Part shown: in pieces, positions 51,654 to 59,678 of the stretch
Position numbering within the stretch: the stretch's first letter is position 1
Layout: every line of letters starts with the position of its first letter
NCBI GenBank assembly: GCA_963720075.1
Contig: CAVREG010000006.1
Span: 124,001 to 188,000, forward strand
Length of the DNA stretch: 64,000 bases
Reading direction: 5' to 3'
Source of the DNA: PALSA-188 sp963720075
GTDB lineage: Bacteria; Acidobacteriota; Terriglobia; Terriglobales; Acidobacteriaceae
Position numbers and translations under genes: made by a program
The notes under the pieces: generated by a model
Seen by the model: the letters and a program-made list of their open reading frames with translations, nothing else
Told to the model about the DNA's origin: nothing
The model's database searches: none

Positions 51654-52871
51654 TCAATTCCCCACGATCCCCATCTTCTTTCCCACCCTCCCCAACACGC
51701 TCAACGCCTGCTGCAACTCTTCTTCCGTGTGGGTCGCCGCGACAATCGTTCTGATACGGGCTTTGCCTTCCGGAACGGTCGGGAACGTAATGCCTGTTGC
51801 CAACACGCCTTCCGCGAACAATTTACGCGAAAAGTCCATAGTGAGTTTTCCGTCGCCAATAATTATCGGCGTGATCGGAGTCTCACTGGCTGGGGTGTTT
51901 TTGCCTCCGATATCGAAGCCTAGCAGAGCTAATTCCTTTTTCCAGAAGCGAGTGTTTTCCCAAAGTCTTTCGATGCGCTCCGGCTCGTCCTCAAGAACCT
52001 CGAAGGCAGCAATGCAGGTGGCCGCTACCGATGGCGGATGCGAAGTCGAAAACAAAAAGGGACGCGCCCGGTGATATAGAAAATCAATCAGATCTCTAGT
52101 GCCGCAGACATATCCACCAAGCGCGCCAATTGCCTTGGACAGCGTTCCTACCTGGACATCTACGCGGCCGTGAACATTGAAATGATCCACCGTGCCGCGG
52201 CCATTGCGTCCCAGAACGCCCGAGGCGTGAGCATCGTCCACCATCATGATCGCACCGTATTTCTCGGCAAGATCGCACAGCCCGGGCAGCGGACCGATGT
52301 CTCCATCCATTGAAAACACTCCGTCTGTAATCAACAATTTCTTGCCCGGAGCATCTTTCACGCTTGCGAGCTGCTCCTCCGCGTGTGCAACCTCTTTGTG
52401 CCGGAAGACGAGGATCTTTGCCCGCGAGAGCCGCGCTCCATCAATGATCGAAGCGTGATTCAGCTGATCGGAGATGATGAAGTCGTCCTTGCCCAGGATG
52501 GCTGAGACGGTTCCCGCATTGGCGGCGAATCCTGACTGAAAGACCACACAGGCTTCGACATCCTTGAACCGCGCGATCTTTTCCTCGAGATCCATGTGAA
52601 TCTTCATGGTGCCGGCAATGGTACGTACTGCGCCTGACCCGACTCCATACTTCCGAGTGGCTTCCAGCGCGGCTTCGCGTAGTTTAGGGTGCGTGGTCAG
52701 GCCGAGATAATTATTAGAGGCGAGATTGATGACTCTCTTGCCGTCGAAGGTGCAAACTGCGGCCTGTTCGTCGTCGAGCACGCGCAGCTTAAAGTGCGTG
52801 CCCTTCGCTTTGAGATCATCGAGTTGTTCGGACAGGTAGGAAAGGGGATTCGCGCGGGACGCGGTGTTCAT
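51654..52871 (-). CDS. kbl: Glycine C-acetyltransferase / 8-amino-7-oxononanoate synthase family enzyme
   Basis: A 405-residue PLP-dependent alpha-oxoamine synthase. The PLP lysine lies in VGTLSKAIGALGGY, with GAVRTIAGTMKIHMDLEEKIA and DDAHASGVLGRNGRG nearby. The overall sequence, in particular SNNYLGLTTHPKL and the LITDGVFSMDGDIGPL segment, is closest to 2-amino-3-ketobutyrate CoA ligase (Kbl), but BioF-like activity cannot be excluded. No threonine dehydrogenase or biotin gene is adjacent. Confidence 0.85.
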   Translation of the reverse strand: MNTASRANPLSYLSEQLDDLKAKGTHFKLRVLDDEQAAVCTFDGKRVINLASNNYLGLTTHPKLREAALEATRKYGVGSGAVRTIAGTMKIHMDLEEKIARFKDVEACVVFQSGFAANAGTVSAILGKDDFIISDQLNHASIIDGARLSRAKILVFRHKEVAHAEEQLASVKDAPGKKLLITDGVFSMDGDIGPLPGLCDLAEKYGAIMMVDDAHASGVLGRNGRGTVDHFNVHGRVDVQVGTLSKAIGALGGYVCGTRDLIDFLYHRARPFLFSTSHPPSVAATCIAAFEVLEDEPERIERLWENTRFWKKELALLGFDIGGKNTPASETPITPIIIGDGKLTMDFSRKLFAEGVLATGITFPTVPEGKARIRTIVAATHTEEELQQALSVLGRVGKKMGIVGN

Positions 52872-52889
52872 GCGGGAATGACTACTCCG

Positions 52890-53252
52890 TTATTTGTTAT
52901 CAATCCGTAAAATTATGCTTACCTGTTTTCTATCGTCAAACTGGCTGACGGTCTTGGTATCGCTTTTGCGCCCGTGATATTGTGCATAAACTTCATAATC
53001 CACGTTGGGAGCGAGTGCCGGGAAATCATACGAGCCGCTTTGACCGACGATGTATGTCTTCACGGCCCGGGTGCGGGCGTCTGACAGATAAACCACGGCG
53101 TCAGGCAACGGGTTGTCCTGCCTATCTAAGACTCTCCCAGTTAGCAAGCGGCCAGAACCGCTGGCATCCTTATCCTTGGCGTAAGAGGTAGTGGAACACG
53201 CCGCAGTACCCACAACCAACAGAATCAGAACGAAAGTGCGACTAAGTCTCAT
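52890..53252 (-). CDS. Small lipoprotein with carboxypeptidase-regulatory-like domain
   Basis: A 120-residue protein with a lipoprotein signal (VVGTAAC) and a beta-sandwich domain of the CarboxypepD_reg type (LTGRVLDRQDNPLPDAVVYLSDARTRAVKTYIVGQSGSYDFPALAPNVDYEV). Such domains serve as surface or transporter-associated modules. It is transcribed immediately upstream of kbl with an 18-base gap, but a functional link is not obvious. Confidence 0.8.
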   Translation of the reverse strand: MRLSRTFVLILLVVGTAACSTTSYAKDKDASGSGRLLTGRVLDRQDNPLPDAVVYLSDARTRAVKTYIVGQSGSYDFPALAPNVDYEVYAQYHGRKSDTKTVSQFDDRKQVSIILRIDNK

Positions 53253-53440
53253 GGTCCCTTTCGGTGGCTTTCACGGACTAGCCATTGTAGATGCTTTGGA
53301 TAACGGAAACGATGAGTACTTACGGCCGGCCCGCGCGGATATTTGTGCTGAAGCCGTAACAAACGTGTTCATGCAGTGTACGGGCGGAAGAATCTCGGAA
53401 GGAGAGCTAAAGGCAGTAAACCCCACGAAGCTTCCGGGGG

Positions 53441-53638
53441 CTAGGAAAAGTCGCCATCCTCGGCTTCTTCTTCTTCCTCTTCCTCATAACCCTCAGCCTC
53501 GACGGGCTTTAACTCAATAGGATTAATGGTCACGACTTCGTACTCTGTCCCACACTCAGGACAAGAAACTACTTCGCCCTCATCTATTTCATCTTCTTCA
53601 AGATCAAGGTTGGTGTCGCATTCCGGACAGTAAACCAA
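53441..53638 (-). CDS. LysW-like zinc-ribbon protein with acidic tail
   Basis: A 65-residue protein with two CPEC knuckles (YCPECDTNLDL and SCPECGTEYEVV) and a long acidic end (EEEEEEEAEDGDFS). It resembles LysW, the small acidic carrier that in Thermus holds lysine and arginine intermediates on its C-terminal glutamate. LysW normally ends EDWGE; here the tail ends GDFS, so the classic attachment glutamate is absent. The start is TTG with GGAGG upstream. Without lysX-type partners nearby the carrier role is uncertain. Confidence 0.75.
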   Translation of the reverse strand: MVYCPECDTNLDLEEDEIDEGEVVSCPECGTEYEVVTINPIELKPVEAEGYEEEEEEEAEDGDFS

Positions 53639-53812
53639 GATTGCCTCCGTTCTAAGAATCGTCCCCTGTTAATATTTAGTTTCCTCCGGGGTTCAGGTCA
53701 AGTGGCAATTCCAACTTGTGCGGCTTCGGATGATGGTAGATGATACAAGGCTGCCCACATTCCGAATAAAATATTGCGTTCGCTCAGAAAATCTGTCACC
53801 GGAAGTATACGA

Positions 53813-55189
53813 ATGAACATAGGCAGTTTGCTCAAGCCGATTTTCTCGTGCATCGTTCTCCTGCTGTTGTTTCCTTATGCATTATCGCAGGAAGCGGCCA
53901 CCGCGCCCGATCCCCAGATTACAGCCGCACTCCAGAATGTCTCTGCGGAACGAATCCAGAACACAATTCCGAAGCTGGTAAGTTTTCGAACCCGCTCGAC
54001 TTTGTCAGCTCAAGACCCGGCCTCAATTGCCACCGGGCACGGGATTGGGGCCGCCCGCGAGTGGATCAAATCCGAGTTTGAACGCTATTCCCGCGATTGC
54101 GGTGGATGCCTGGACGTCAAAACAGACAGCTTCACCCAGAGCCCAACTGCCCGAATTCCAGCGCCTACAGAGATTACAAACGTATACGCGGTGTTGAAAG
54201 GGACCGATCCAGAAAGTGCGAAACGTATTGTGTTAGTCACCGGCCACTACGATTCCCGCAACAGCGACACTCTCAATATTTCTGATGCGGCTCCCGGGGC
54301 CAACGATGATGGCAGCGGCACGGCGGTGAGTCTGGAATGTGCTCGGGTTTTGAGCAAGCTAAAATTTCCCGCAACTATTATTTTTCTCACCGTCGCCGGG
54401 GAAGAGCAAGGGCTGAACGGCAGCCACCATTTCGCCGAGATGGCAAAGTCGGAAGGATGGAACATCGAAGCGGTGCTGAATAACGATATTGTTGGCGGCG
54501 ACCGCAGTCCTCAGCAGGATGCGACTACGGTTCGCGTCTTCTCCGAGGGCGTACCGGTTGCCGCCACCGAGGCTCAACTTCGGATGATCCGAAACCTTGG
54601 CGGCGAGAGCGATTCTTCTTCGCGCGAACTCGCGCGATACGTTGCGGAAGTGGGCCGTGTTTATAATTCTCGGGTCAAGCCGATGCTGGTGTTTCGATTG
54701 GATCGCTATCTTCGCGGCGGCGATCACTACTCATTCAACCAACAGGGATACGCCGCGGTGCGGTTCACTGAGTTCCGCGAAAATTTTGATCATCAGCATC
54801 AGAATATACGCACCGAGAATGGAATTGAATTTGGCGATCTGCCCAAGTTTGTGGATTACGATTATGTGGCGAATGTCGCCCGGCTAAATGCGGCCACGCT
54901 TGCTTCGCTGGCGTCAGCGCCTGCGCCTCCGGCGAATGTTCGCATCGTGACCAAGACGGTGGAGAACAATTCGACTCTGAAATGGGAAGCCTCGCCAGGT
55001 GGCCGTGCAGAGGGATACGAGCTGTTATGGCGCAACACCAGCAGTCCCGATTGGGAGCATGTTCAGCCAGTGGGGAATGTCACTCAGTTCACGTCACCAC
55101 TTTCGAAAGATAATGTCATCTTCGCAGTTCGGGCGGTTGATAAAGCAGGACACAGAAGTCTTGCGGTTGTGCCCTCGCCGGAGCGATAA
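53813..55189 (+). CDS. M28-family metallopeptidase, exported
   Basis: About 458 residues. A signal peptide (SLLKPIFSCIVLLLLFPYALS) is followed by an M28 aminopeptidase domain with all metal ligands: GHYDSR, APGANDDGSGTA, GEEQGLNGSHHF, NNDIVGG and GDHYSFNQQG. The C-terminal region (about 375-455; VTKTVENNSTLKWEASPGGRAEGY) resembles a fibronectin type III domain. The start is ATG 53813; the upstream TTG (53774) lacks support. It probably removes N-terminal residues from peptides outside the cytoplasm. Confidence 0.93.
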   Translation: MNIGSLLKPIFSCIVLLLLFPYALSQEAATAPDPQITAALQNVSAERIQNTIPKLVSFRTRSTLSAQDPASIATGHGIGAAREWIKSEFERYSRDCGGCLDVKTDSFTQSPTARIPAPTEITNVYAVLKGTDPESAKRIVLVTGHYDSRNSDTLNISDAAPGANDDGSGTAVSLECARVLSKLKFPATIIFLTVAGEEQGLNGSHHFAEMAKSEGWNIEAVLNNDIVGGDRSPQQDATTVRVFSEGVPVAATEAQLRMIRNLGGESDSSSRELARYVAEVGRVYNSRVKPMLVFRLDRYLRGGDHYSFNQQGYAAVRFTEFRENFDHQHQNIRTENGIEFGDLPKFVDYDYVANVARLNAATLASLASAPAPPANVRIVTKTVENNSTLKWEASPGGRAEGYELLWRNTSSPDWEHVQPVGNVTQFTSPLSKDNVIFAVRAVDKAGHRSLAVVPSPER

Positions 55190-55254
55190 GCCGGTTAGAT
55201 CTGGATAAATTGTTCGACTGATCAACGCGACGCCACATCCAATGGCTCATAACC

Positions 55255-56088
55255 ATGGCTAGGGATATTTCTTCCAACTTGGGGTTTCCGCCTTTTCGCG
55301 GGGCGGTTCGGCAGATCATCATCGCCAGCGGCGCGATTTACGTCGTCATCCTCCTGTTAATGGCGTTTGCGCAGGGAGCGGGCCAGACAGTCCTCGCGTT
55401 TGGTGTTTTGGACCCAGCGCACATTCGGCAAGGATGGCTGTGGCAGCTCGTCACCTATGCCTTCATGTATGTTGATCCGCTGGATTTTGTGATGTCCCTG
55501 CTCGGAGTTTACTTTTTAGGATGGGCGGTTGAAGACCGCGTCGGCTCGTTCCGTTTTTATGGGCTATTTTTTGGCAGCGTAATTCTTTCAGCCCTTGCCG
55601 GATTCGCGCTGTCTTTCACACGAGTCCTTGCGCAAGGACCCGCATACGGCTGCGGCGCGGCTGCCAATGCCATCCTAATGGTGTTTTTTTTGTTTAATCG
55701 CGGCGCGCCGATCATGCTTTTTCCTCTTCCGATCCAGATTCCAGTGAAATGGATCGTTATTTTTATCGCAGCCATCGAAACAGCCTATCTGCTACTCAAC
55801 CATTTCGCCCTTTTGTACTGCATCCAATTGCTCGGACTCGGTGCAGGATATATCTGGTATCTGGCATTTTTCGCGCACCGGAGTTCGCGTGGCGCATCAA
55901 AGCCCTCCGATGGAATGCGCAACGCATACTACCGCTGGAAACGCCGCCGCGCTGCCCGCAAATTCGAAGTCTATATGCGCAAGCACGATCGCAAGGTGAC
56001 TTTTGATGAACACGGAAATTACATCCCTCCAGAGGAAGATCAAGGCGGCAAAAAGAATGGCGGGTCGAAATCGGGATGGGTCAATTAA
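55255..56088 (+). CDS. Rhomboid-fold membrane protein, catalytically inactive
   Basis: A 277-residue protein with about six membrane helices and the rhomboid L1-loop pattern (GWLWQLVTYAFMY). At the usual catalytic serine, GxSG, the sequence reads GCGAAANAIL, so Ala136 replaces Ser. At the His position of the last helix it reads IQLLGLGAG, so Gln191 replaces His. The oxyanion-hole Asn is also not seen. The cytoplasmic C-terminal tail is basic and ends in a Gly/Lys-rich stretch. It looks like a pseudoprotease, perhaps a binding or quality-control factor. Confidence 0.85.
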   Translation: MARDISSNLGFPPFRGAVRQIIIASGAIYVVILLLMAFAQGAGQTVLAFGVLDPAHIRQGWLWQLVTYAFMYVDPLDFVMSLLGVYFLGWAVEDRVGSFRFYGLFFGSVILSALAGFALSFTRVLAQGPAYGCGAAANAILMVFFLFNRGAPIMLFPLPIQIPVKWIVIFIAAIETAYLLLNHFALLYCIQLLGLGAGYIWYLAFFAHRSSRGASKPSDGMRNAYYRWKRRRAARKFEVYMRKHDRKVTFDEHGNYIPPEEDQGGKKNGGSKSGWVN

Positions 56089-56208
56089 ATTCAGACGCAA
56101 CCGCCTGCCACGGTGGAACGCCAGTTCCGCAGAGCTGCAAGATGAGCTAACCCTCACCCGGATAGGGACGTCCGGGCCTACGTGATTTAATCGGATTCCG
56201 ATACAAAC

Positions 56209-56871
56209 TCAGACGAAATTCTGAAAAGAGGCAACTACTCTTTTCCGCAAATCTTCGCGCTTGTTTTCCCCTTTGAATCCCAGATCGTGTCCTGCGCCTT
56301 CGACCGGCATGAGCAAGTGTTTTGCCGGAATCAGCTTCAGCGCTGATTCCATTTCTTCGATCGAACCAAACGGGTCGCGCGTCCCATGCACAAACATTGC
56401 CGGGGTTTGCAGGTTCGGCCAATGCTGAGTTCTAAGCTGCAATAGCTTGCGTGGCGGATGCAGCGGGTAGGACAACAGAAGCAGTCCATCTACGAGTTGC
56501 GGTTCGTCTGCGGCCAGCATGGTAGCCTGACGGCCCCCATAGGAATGTCCGCCGAGGAAAATGCGGCCAGAAACCTGCTTTCGAAGGACGCCGACGGCAT
56601 TCTTTAGCCCGTCGCGATCCTTCACCGCGTCGCCGGGCCTTGGAGGGCCGTGGGGCCTCGCCTGCCGGAAGGGGAGATCATACCGCAGAACGGTGAAGCC
56701 CTCCGCTGCGAAGGCTTCCGAAAACGCTCCTAGTGATGGGCTCTGCGCGTTTGATCCAGCTCCGTGAGTGAGGACGATTCCATCACCATTTGCAGCGGAA
56801 GGCCGATGAATAAATCCACGGACTGGCGAGTCGAATGATGTATCAACGACAGATTCGATAACGGGATCCAT
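56209..56871 (-). CDS. Alpha/beta-hydrolase family protein
   Basis: About 220 residues with an alpha/beta-hydrolase fold: nucleophile GGHSYGG, an Asp in HGTRDPFG, and a His in GAGHDLGF. THGAGSNAQSP near the N-terminus forms the oxyanion-hole loop. It resembles the KAN-type family of small esterases or acyl-transferases, but the substrate is unknown. The start at 56871 (MDPVIESVV) is preferred to an in-frame TTG at 56895. Confidence 0.85.
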   Translation of the reverse strand: MDPVIESVVDTSFDSPVRGFIHRPSAANGDGIVLTHGAGSNAQSPSLGAFSEAFAAEGFTVLRYDLPFRQARPHGPPRPGDAVKDRDGLKNAVGVLRKQVSGRIFLGGHSYGGRQATMLAADEPQLVDGLLLLSYPLHPPRKLLQLRTQHWPNLQTPAMFVHGTRDPFGSIEEMESALKLIPAKHLLMPVEGAGHDLGFKGENKREDLRKRVVASFQNFV

Positions 56872-56900
56872 GTCGGTTGCGCTGGCACGAAGCAAAGATT

Positions 56901-56985
56901 AGGGAACTGCGTACACCGGCACGGCTTCCAGTCGTGCCATATGTACAACCAAACGAATGTTCGGCACGGCTGAAGGCCGTTCCCT
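56901..56985. repeat. Hairpin repeat upstream of the alpha/beta hydrolase
   Basis: AGGGAAC (56901-56907) and GTTCCCT (56979-56985) form the outer arms. Inner GGCACGG- and GTGCC-type arms (56919-56938 and 56961-56976) form further stems. It has the same layout as the element at 23813-23890 (GGGAA-GG-C-CG-CTTTCAG-CG-GCCGA), so I place them in one family. Confidence 0.6.
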
Positions 56986-57039
56986 TCCCGGTAGAGCCTA
57001 TACACTCGCGGGCGCTTCTAGACTCGACCCTTGCTCCGT

Positions 57040-58542
57040 TTAGGTCTGCTTCCGCTCTCCCGATCCTACGATTTGCAGACGCATAAAATTCGTCGAGCCC
57101 GTTGACATCTTCGTCCCTCCGACCACACCAATTACGTCGGCTGGCCTTACCGCTTGGCGTCCCAGCAATTGCTCTTCGGCAGCGCTCACCATTCCTTCCA
57201 CGGTTCCCGTCTGCACATGAAAAACCGGCTGCACTCCCCAGAGCAAATTCATGCGATTGCAAACGGCGGGCACATGGCTGAAGGCGTGGATCATCGGCTT
57301 GGGACGATACTTTGAAATCAGGCGGGCGGTGTTTCCGGTATCGGTGAAGACGGCGATCGCCGCCATGTGGAGATCCTCAGCGGCATGGGCCACAGATTCA
57401 CAAATGGTTTCTGCAATGGAAAGGCCATGCCGGTCGCGCCGCCGACGCGGCTGGGTGAATTCGCCCATATTGCTTTCCGCTTCGATGATGATTCTTCCCA
57501 TGATGGCAACGGCTTCCCGGGGATAAAGCCCGCTCGCGGTTTCCGCAGAAAGCATGACCGCATCGGTGCCGTCGAAAATCGCGTTTGCCACGTCGCTAGC
57601 TTCGGCACGGGTTGGCCGGGGATTTTCAATCATGGACTCAAGCATCTGAGTGGCGATAATCACCGGCTTGCGCCAGACAGCCGCACGGCGAATGACATGC
57701 TTTTGAATGACCGGAACCTTCTCGGGCGGCATTTCCACGCCCAAGTCGCCCCGCGCCACCATCACCCCATCGCACGCTTCGAAAATCTGTTCCAATTGTT
57801 CGAGCGCCTGCGGCTTTTCCAGCTTCGCGATCACTGGAGTCGCTGTGCCACGACTCCTGATAATTTCTTTAACTAATAAAACGTCAGCGGCGGATCGCAC
57901 AAATGAAAGCGCGACCATGTCCACGTCATTTGCCAGTCCAAATTCCAGGTCCTCGCGGTCTTTATCCGTTAATGCCGGAATGCTGAGAATGGCACCCGGC
58001 AGATTGATGCCTTGATGCTCGACCAGAAGTCCGCCATTGATCACCTCGCATTGCACGTCTTTCCCTTTGACTCCGACGACGCGCAGTTCAATACGGCCAT
58101 CCGAGATCAAAATCCGCGCCCCTGGCTTGATATCCCGTGCCAATGTCTTGAACGTGGTGGAGATTAGTGTGGGAGTACCGTCAACATCGCGAGGAGTTAT
58201 GGTTACCCGGGACCCAGCCTTCAACACAATTGCAGCATGATCTTTCAAACTTCCTGTGCGTATTTTGGGGCCCTGCAAATCCTGCAAGATACAAATCGTC
58301 CGATTTTCGCTTTCAGCCACGTGCCGCAATCTTTGGATATTGCAGGCGTGCTCTTCATGACTTCCGTGCGAAAAATTCATGCGGGCCACATCCATGCCAA
58401 GCCGCATCAGGTCGCGCAACATTTCCTCAGAACTACAAGCTGGGCCAATAGTGCAGATGATCTTGGCATGACGCGCCGAAGTCACAATGCGAGAGATAGG
58501 GCTTGGGCTTGCAGGTTTCTGGCGATCACGAATCTTTTTCAA
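57040..58542 (-). CDS. pyk: Pyruvate kinase
   Basis: About 500 residues. Motifs include KIICTIGPAC at the N-terminus, MNFSHGSHEEH, DLQGPKIRTG, ALSFVRSA, KLEKPQALEQLEQI, MVARGDLGVEMPPEKV and EASDVANAIFDGTDAVMLSAETASG. The C-terminal effector domain follows. It makes ATP and pyruvate from PEP and ADP. I prefer the TTG start at 58542 (LKKIRDRQKP), with AGGAT just upstream. Extension to 58572 is possible. Confidence 0.95.
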   Translation of the reverse strand: MKKIRDRQKPASPSPISRIVTSARHAKIICTIGPACSSEEMLRDLMRLGMDVARMNFSHGSHEEHACNIQRLRHVAESENRTICILQDLQGPKIRTGSLKDHAAIVLKAGSRVTITPRDVDGTPTLISTTFKTLARDIKPGARILISDGRIELRVVGVKGKDVQCEVINGGLLVEHQGINLPGAILSIPALTDKDREDLEFGLANDVDMVALSFVRSAADVLLVKEIIRSRGTATPVIAKLEKPQALEQLEQIFEACDGVMVARGDLGVEMPPEKVPVIQKHVIRRAAVWRKPVIIATQMLESMIENPRPTRAEASDVANAIFDGTDAVMLSAETASGLYPREAVAIMGRIIIEAESNMGEFTQPRRRRDRHGLSIAETICESVAHAAEDLHMAAIAVFTDTGNTARLISKYRPKPMIHAFSHVPAVCNRMNLLWGVQPVFHVQTGTVEGMVSAAEEQLLGRQAVRPADVIGVVGGTKMSTGSTNFMRLQIVGSGERKQT

Positions 58543-58591
58543 AGTTGATCCTGAATGTGGCGAGAAGAGCAATTATAAACGCACGAAGGCG

Positions 58592-59557
58592 CTATCGCTG
58601 GGCCGTCTTTAAGCCATTCATCTGCCGCAGTTCGCGTCCCAGCAAAGTTCGCGGAAAAAGCATGGCATTGAATTCGGCGCCAATCAAGATCACAAAGGAA
58701 ATCAGATACATCCACACCAGCAGCGCGATACCCACGCCGAGCGATCCGTAAATAACGCTGTAATCGGAATAGGCTTGAAGGTATCCGCCGAAAATGGCGG
58801 TGGCTGCAAACCACATCGCTGTTGCTAGAGTCGCACCGGGGAGGACGCTGTGCCAAGGCTGAGTGCGGGGAACGGCATAGTGATAGATAAGAGCGATGAC
58901 GGCAATGCTAGTGAGCGCAGCGATAGTCCAGCGAACGGTCGCCCACATTAGAAGGACGTAGAGACCATATTCGCCGCCGATGTAATACATGATCCTCAAC
59001 TCAATGCGATTGCCGAATGCGACCAGGATGGTAGCGAAGGTCATGGGAATACCCGCCAAAATGACCAAGAAGAACGCCATCATTCGCTCTTTGACCAGTC
59101 CCCAAATCTTGGGCAGCTCGTAGGCATGGCGGAAGCCCTCCATCCATGAAACCATTACGCCAGAGGCCGTCCAAAGAGTGATTAGTGAAGTCGTGATTAA
59201 CAGTCCGGCAGAACGCTGCGCGCTGTTAGCCTTCAGATAGGCCAACGCCGAGGCGCTTCCCGCGGGAAGTATCCTGCCCAGCGCGTATGAAATTTCCCGT
59301 ACATAAGCCGCCGTCTTTCTGGAATTTGCCAGCACCGATCCAATGACAAGCAATGCAGGAAAAAACGTAAGAATCAACGAATAGGCGGAAGCCTTGGAGA
59401 CGGCAAATGCGTCGTGTTCAAACGCGCGCCAGAACGCAAGCCTCAACAGCCGGGCAAACCGCAGCATGGGCCTCAGAGTATTGTGCGCAGGCGCAGGACG
59501 CAACTGCGAAATTCGCGCAGGTTCCTGAGTTTGCAATCGCTGGGGGGTAGCGTGCAT
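58592..59557 (-). CDS. YihY/BrkB family membrane protein
   Basis: About 320 residues with six membrane helices, matching UPF0761/BrkB (LILTFFPALLVIG, VMVSWMEGFRHAY, GGYLQAYSDYSVIYGSLGVGIALLVWMYLISFVILIGAEFNA). The family was earlier misnamed as RNase BN. The start is set at ATG 59557. The first residues of any longer frame (MFSAEEIKKQLQKRRTR) come from the palindromic repeat at 59563-59667 and are probably not translated. Confidence 0.85.
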   Translation of the reverse strand: MHATPQRLQTQEPARISQLRPAPAHNTLRPMLRFARLLRLAFWRAFEHDAFAVSKASAYSLILTFFPALLVIGSVLANSRKTAAYVREISYALGRILPAGSASALAYLKANSAQRSAGLLITTSLITLWTASGVMVSWMEGFRHAYELPKIWGLVKERMMAFFLVILAGIPMTFATILVAFGNRIELRIMYYIGGEYGLYVLLMWATVRWTIAALTSIAVIALIYHYAVPRTQPWHSVLPGATLATAMWFAATAIFGGYLQAYSDYSVIYGSLGVGIALLVWMYLISFVILIGAEFNAMLFPRTLLGRELRQMNGLKTAQR

Positions 59558-59562
59558 GAGCT

Positions 59563-59667
59563 CATGTGGGGCGGACACTCTTGTCCGCCGCTTCTGCAGT
59601 TGCTTTTTTATCTCTTCAGCAGAAAACAAAGGTCAACGGAGGCGGACAAGAGCGTCCGCCCCACATG
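59563..59667. repeat. GTGGGGCGGACACTC inverted repeat between YihY and rpoC
   Basis: Two 27-bp arms (left 59563-59589 beginning CATGTGGGGCGGACACTC; right 59641-59667 ending GTCCGCCCCACATG) are complementary with one mismatch around a 51-base centre. It is the full-length version of the element at 19912-19988. It lies between the rpoC stop and the YihY start. Confidence 0.8.
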
Positions 59668-59678
59668 ACCTTTATGCC

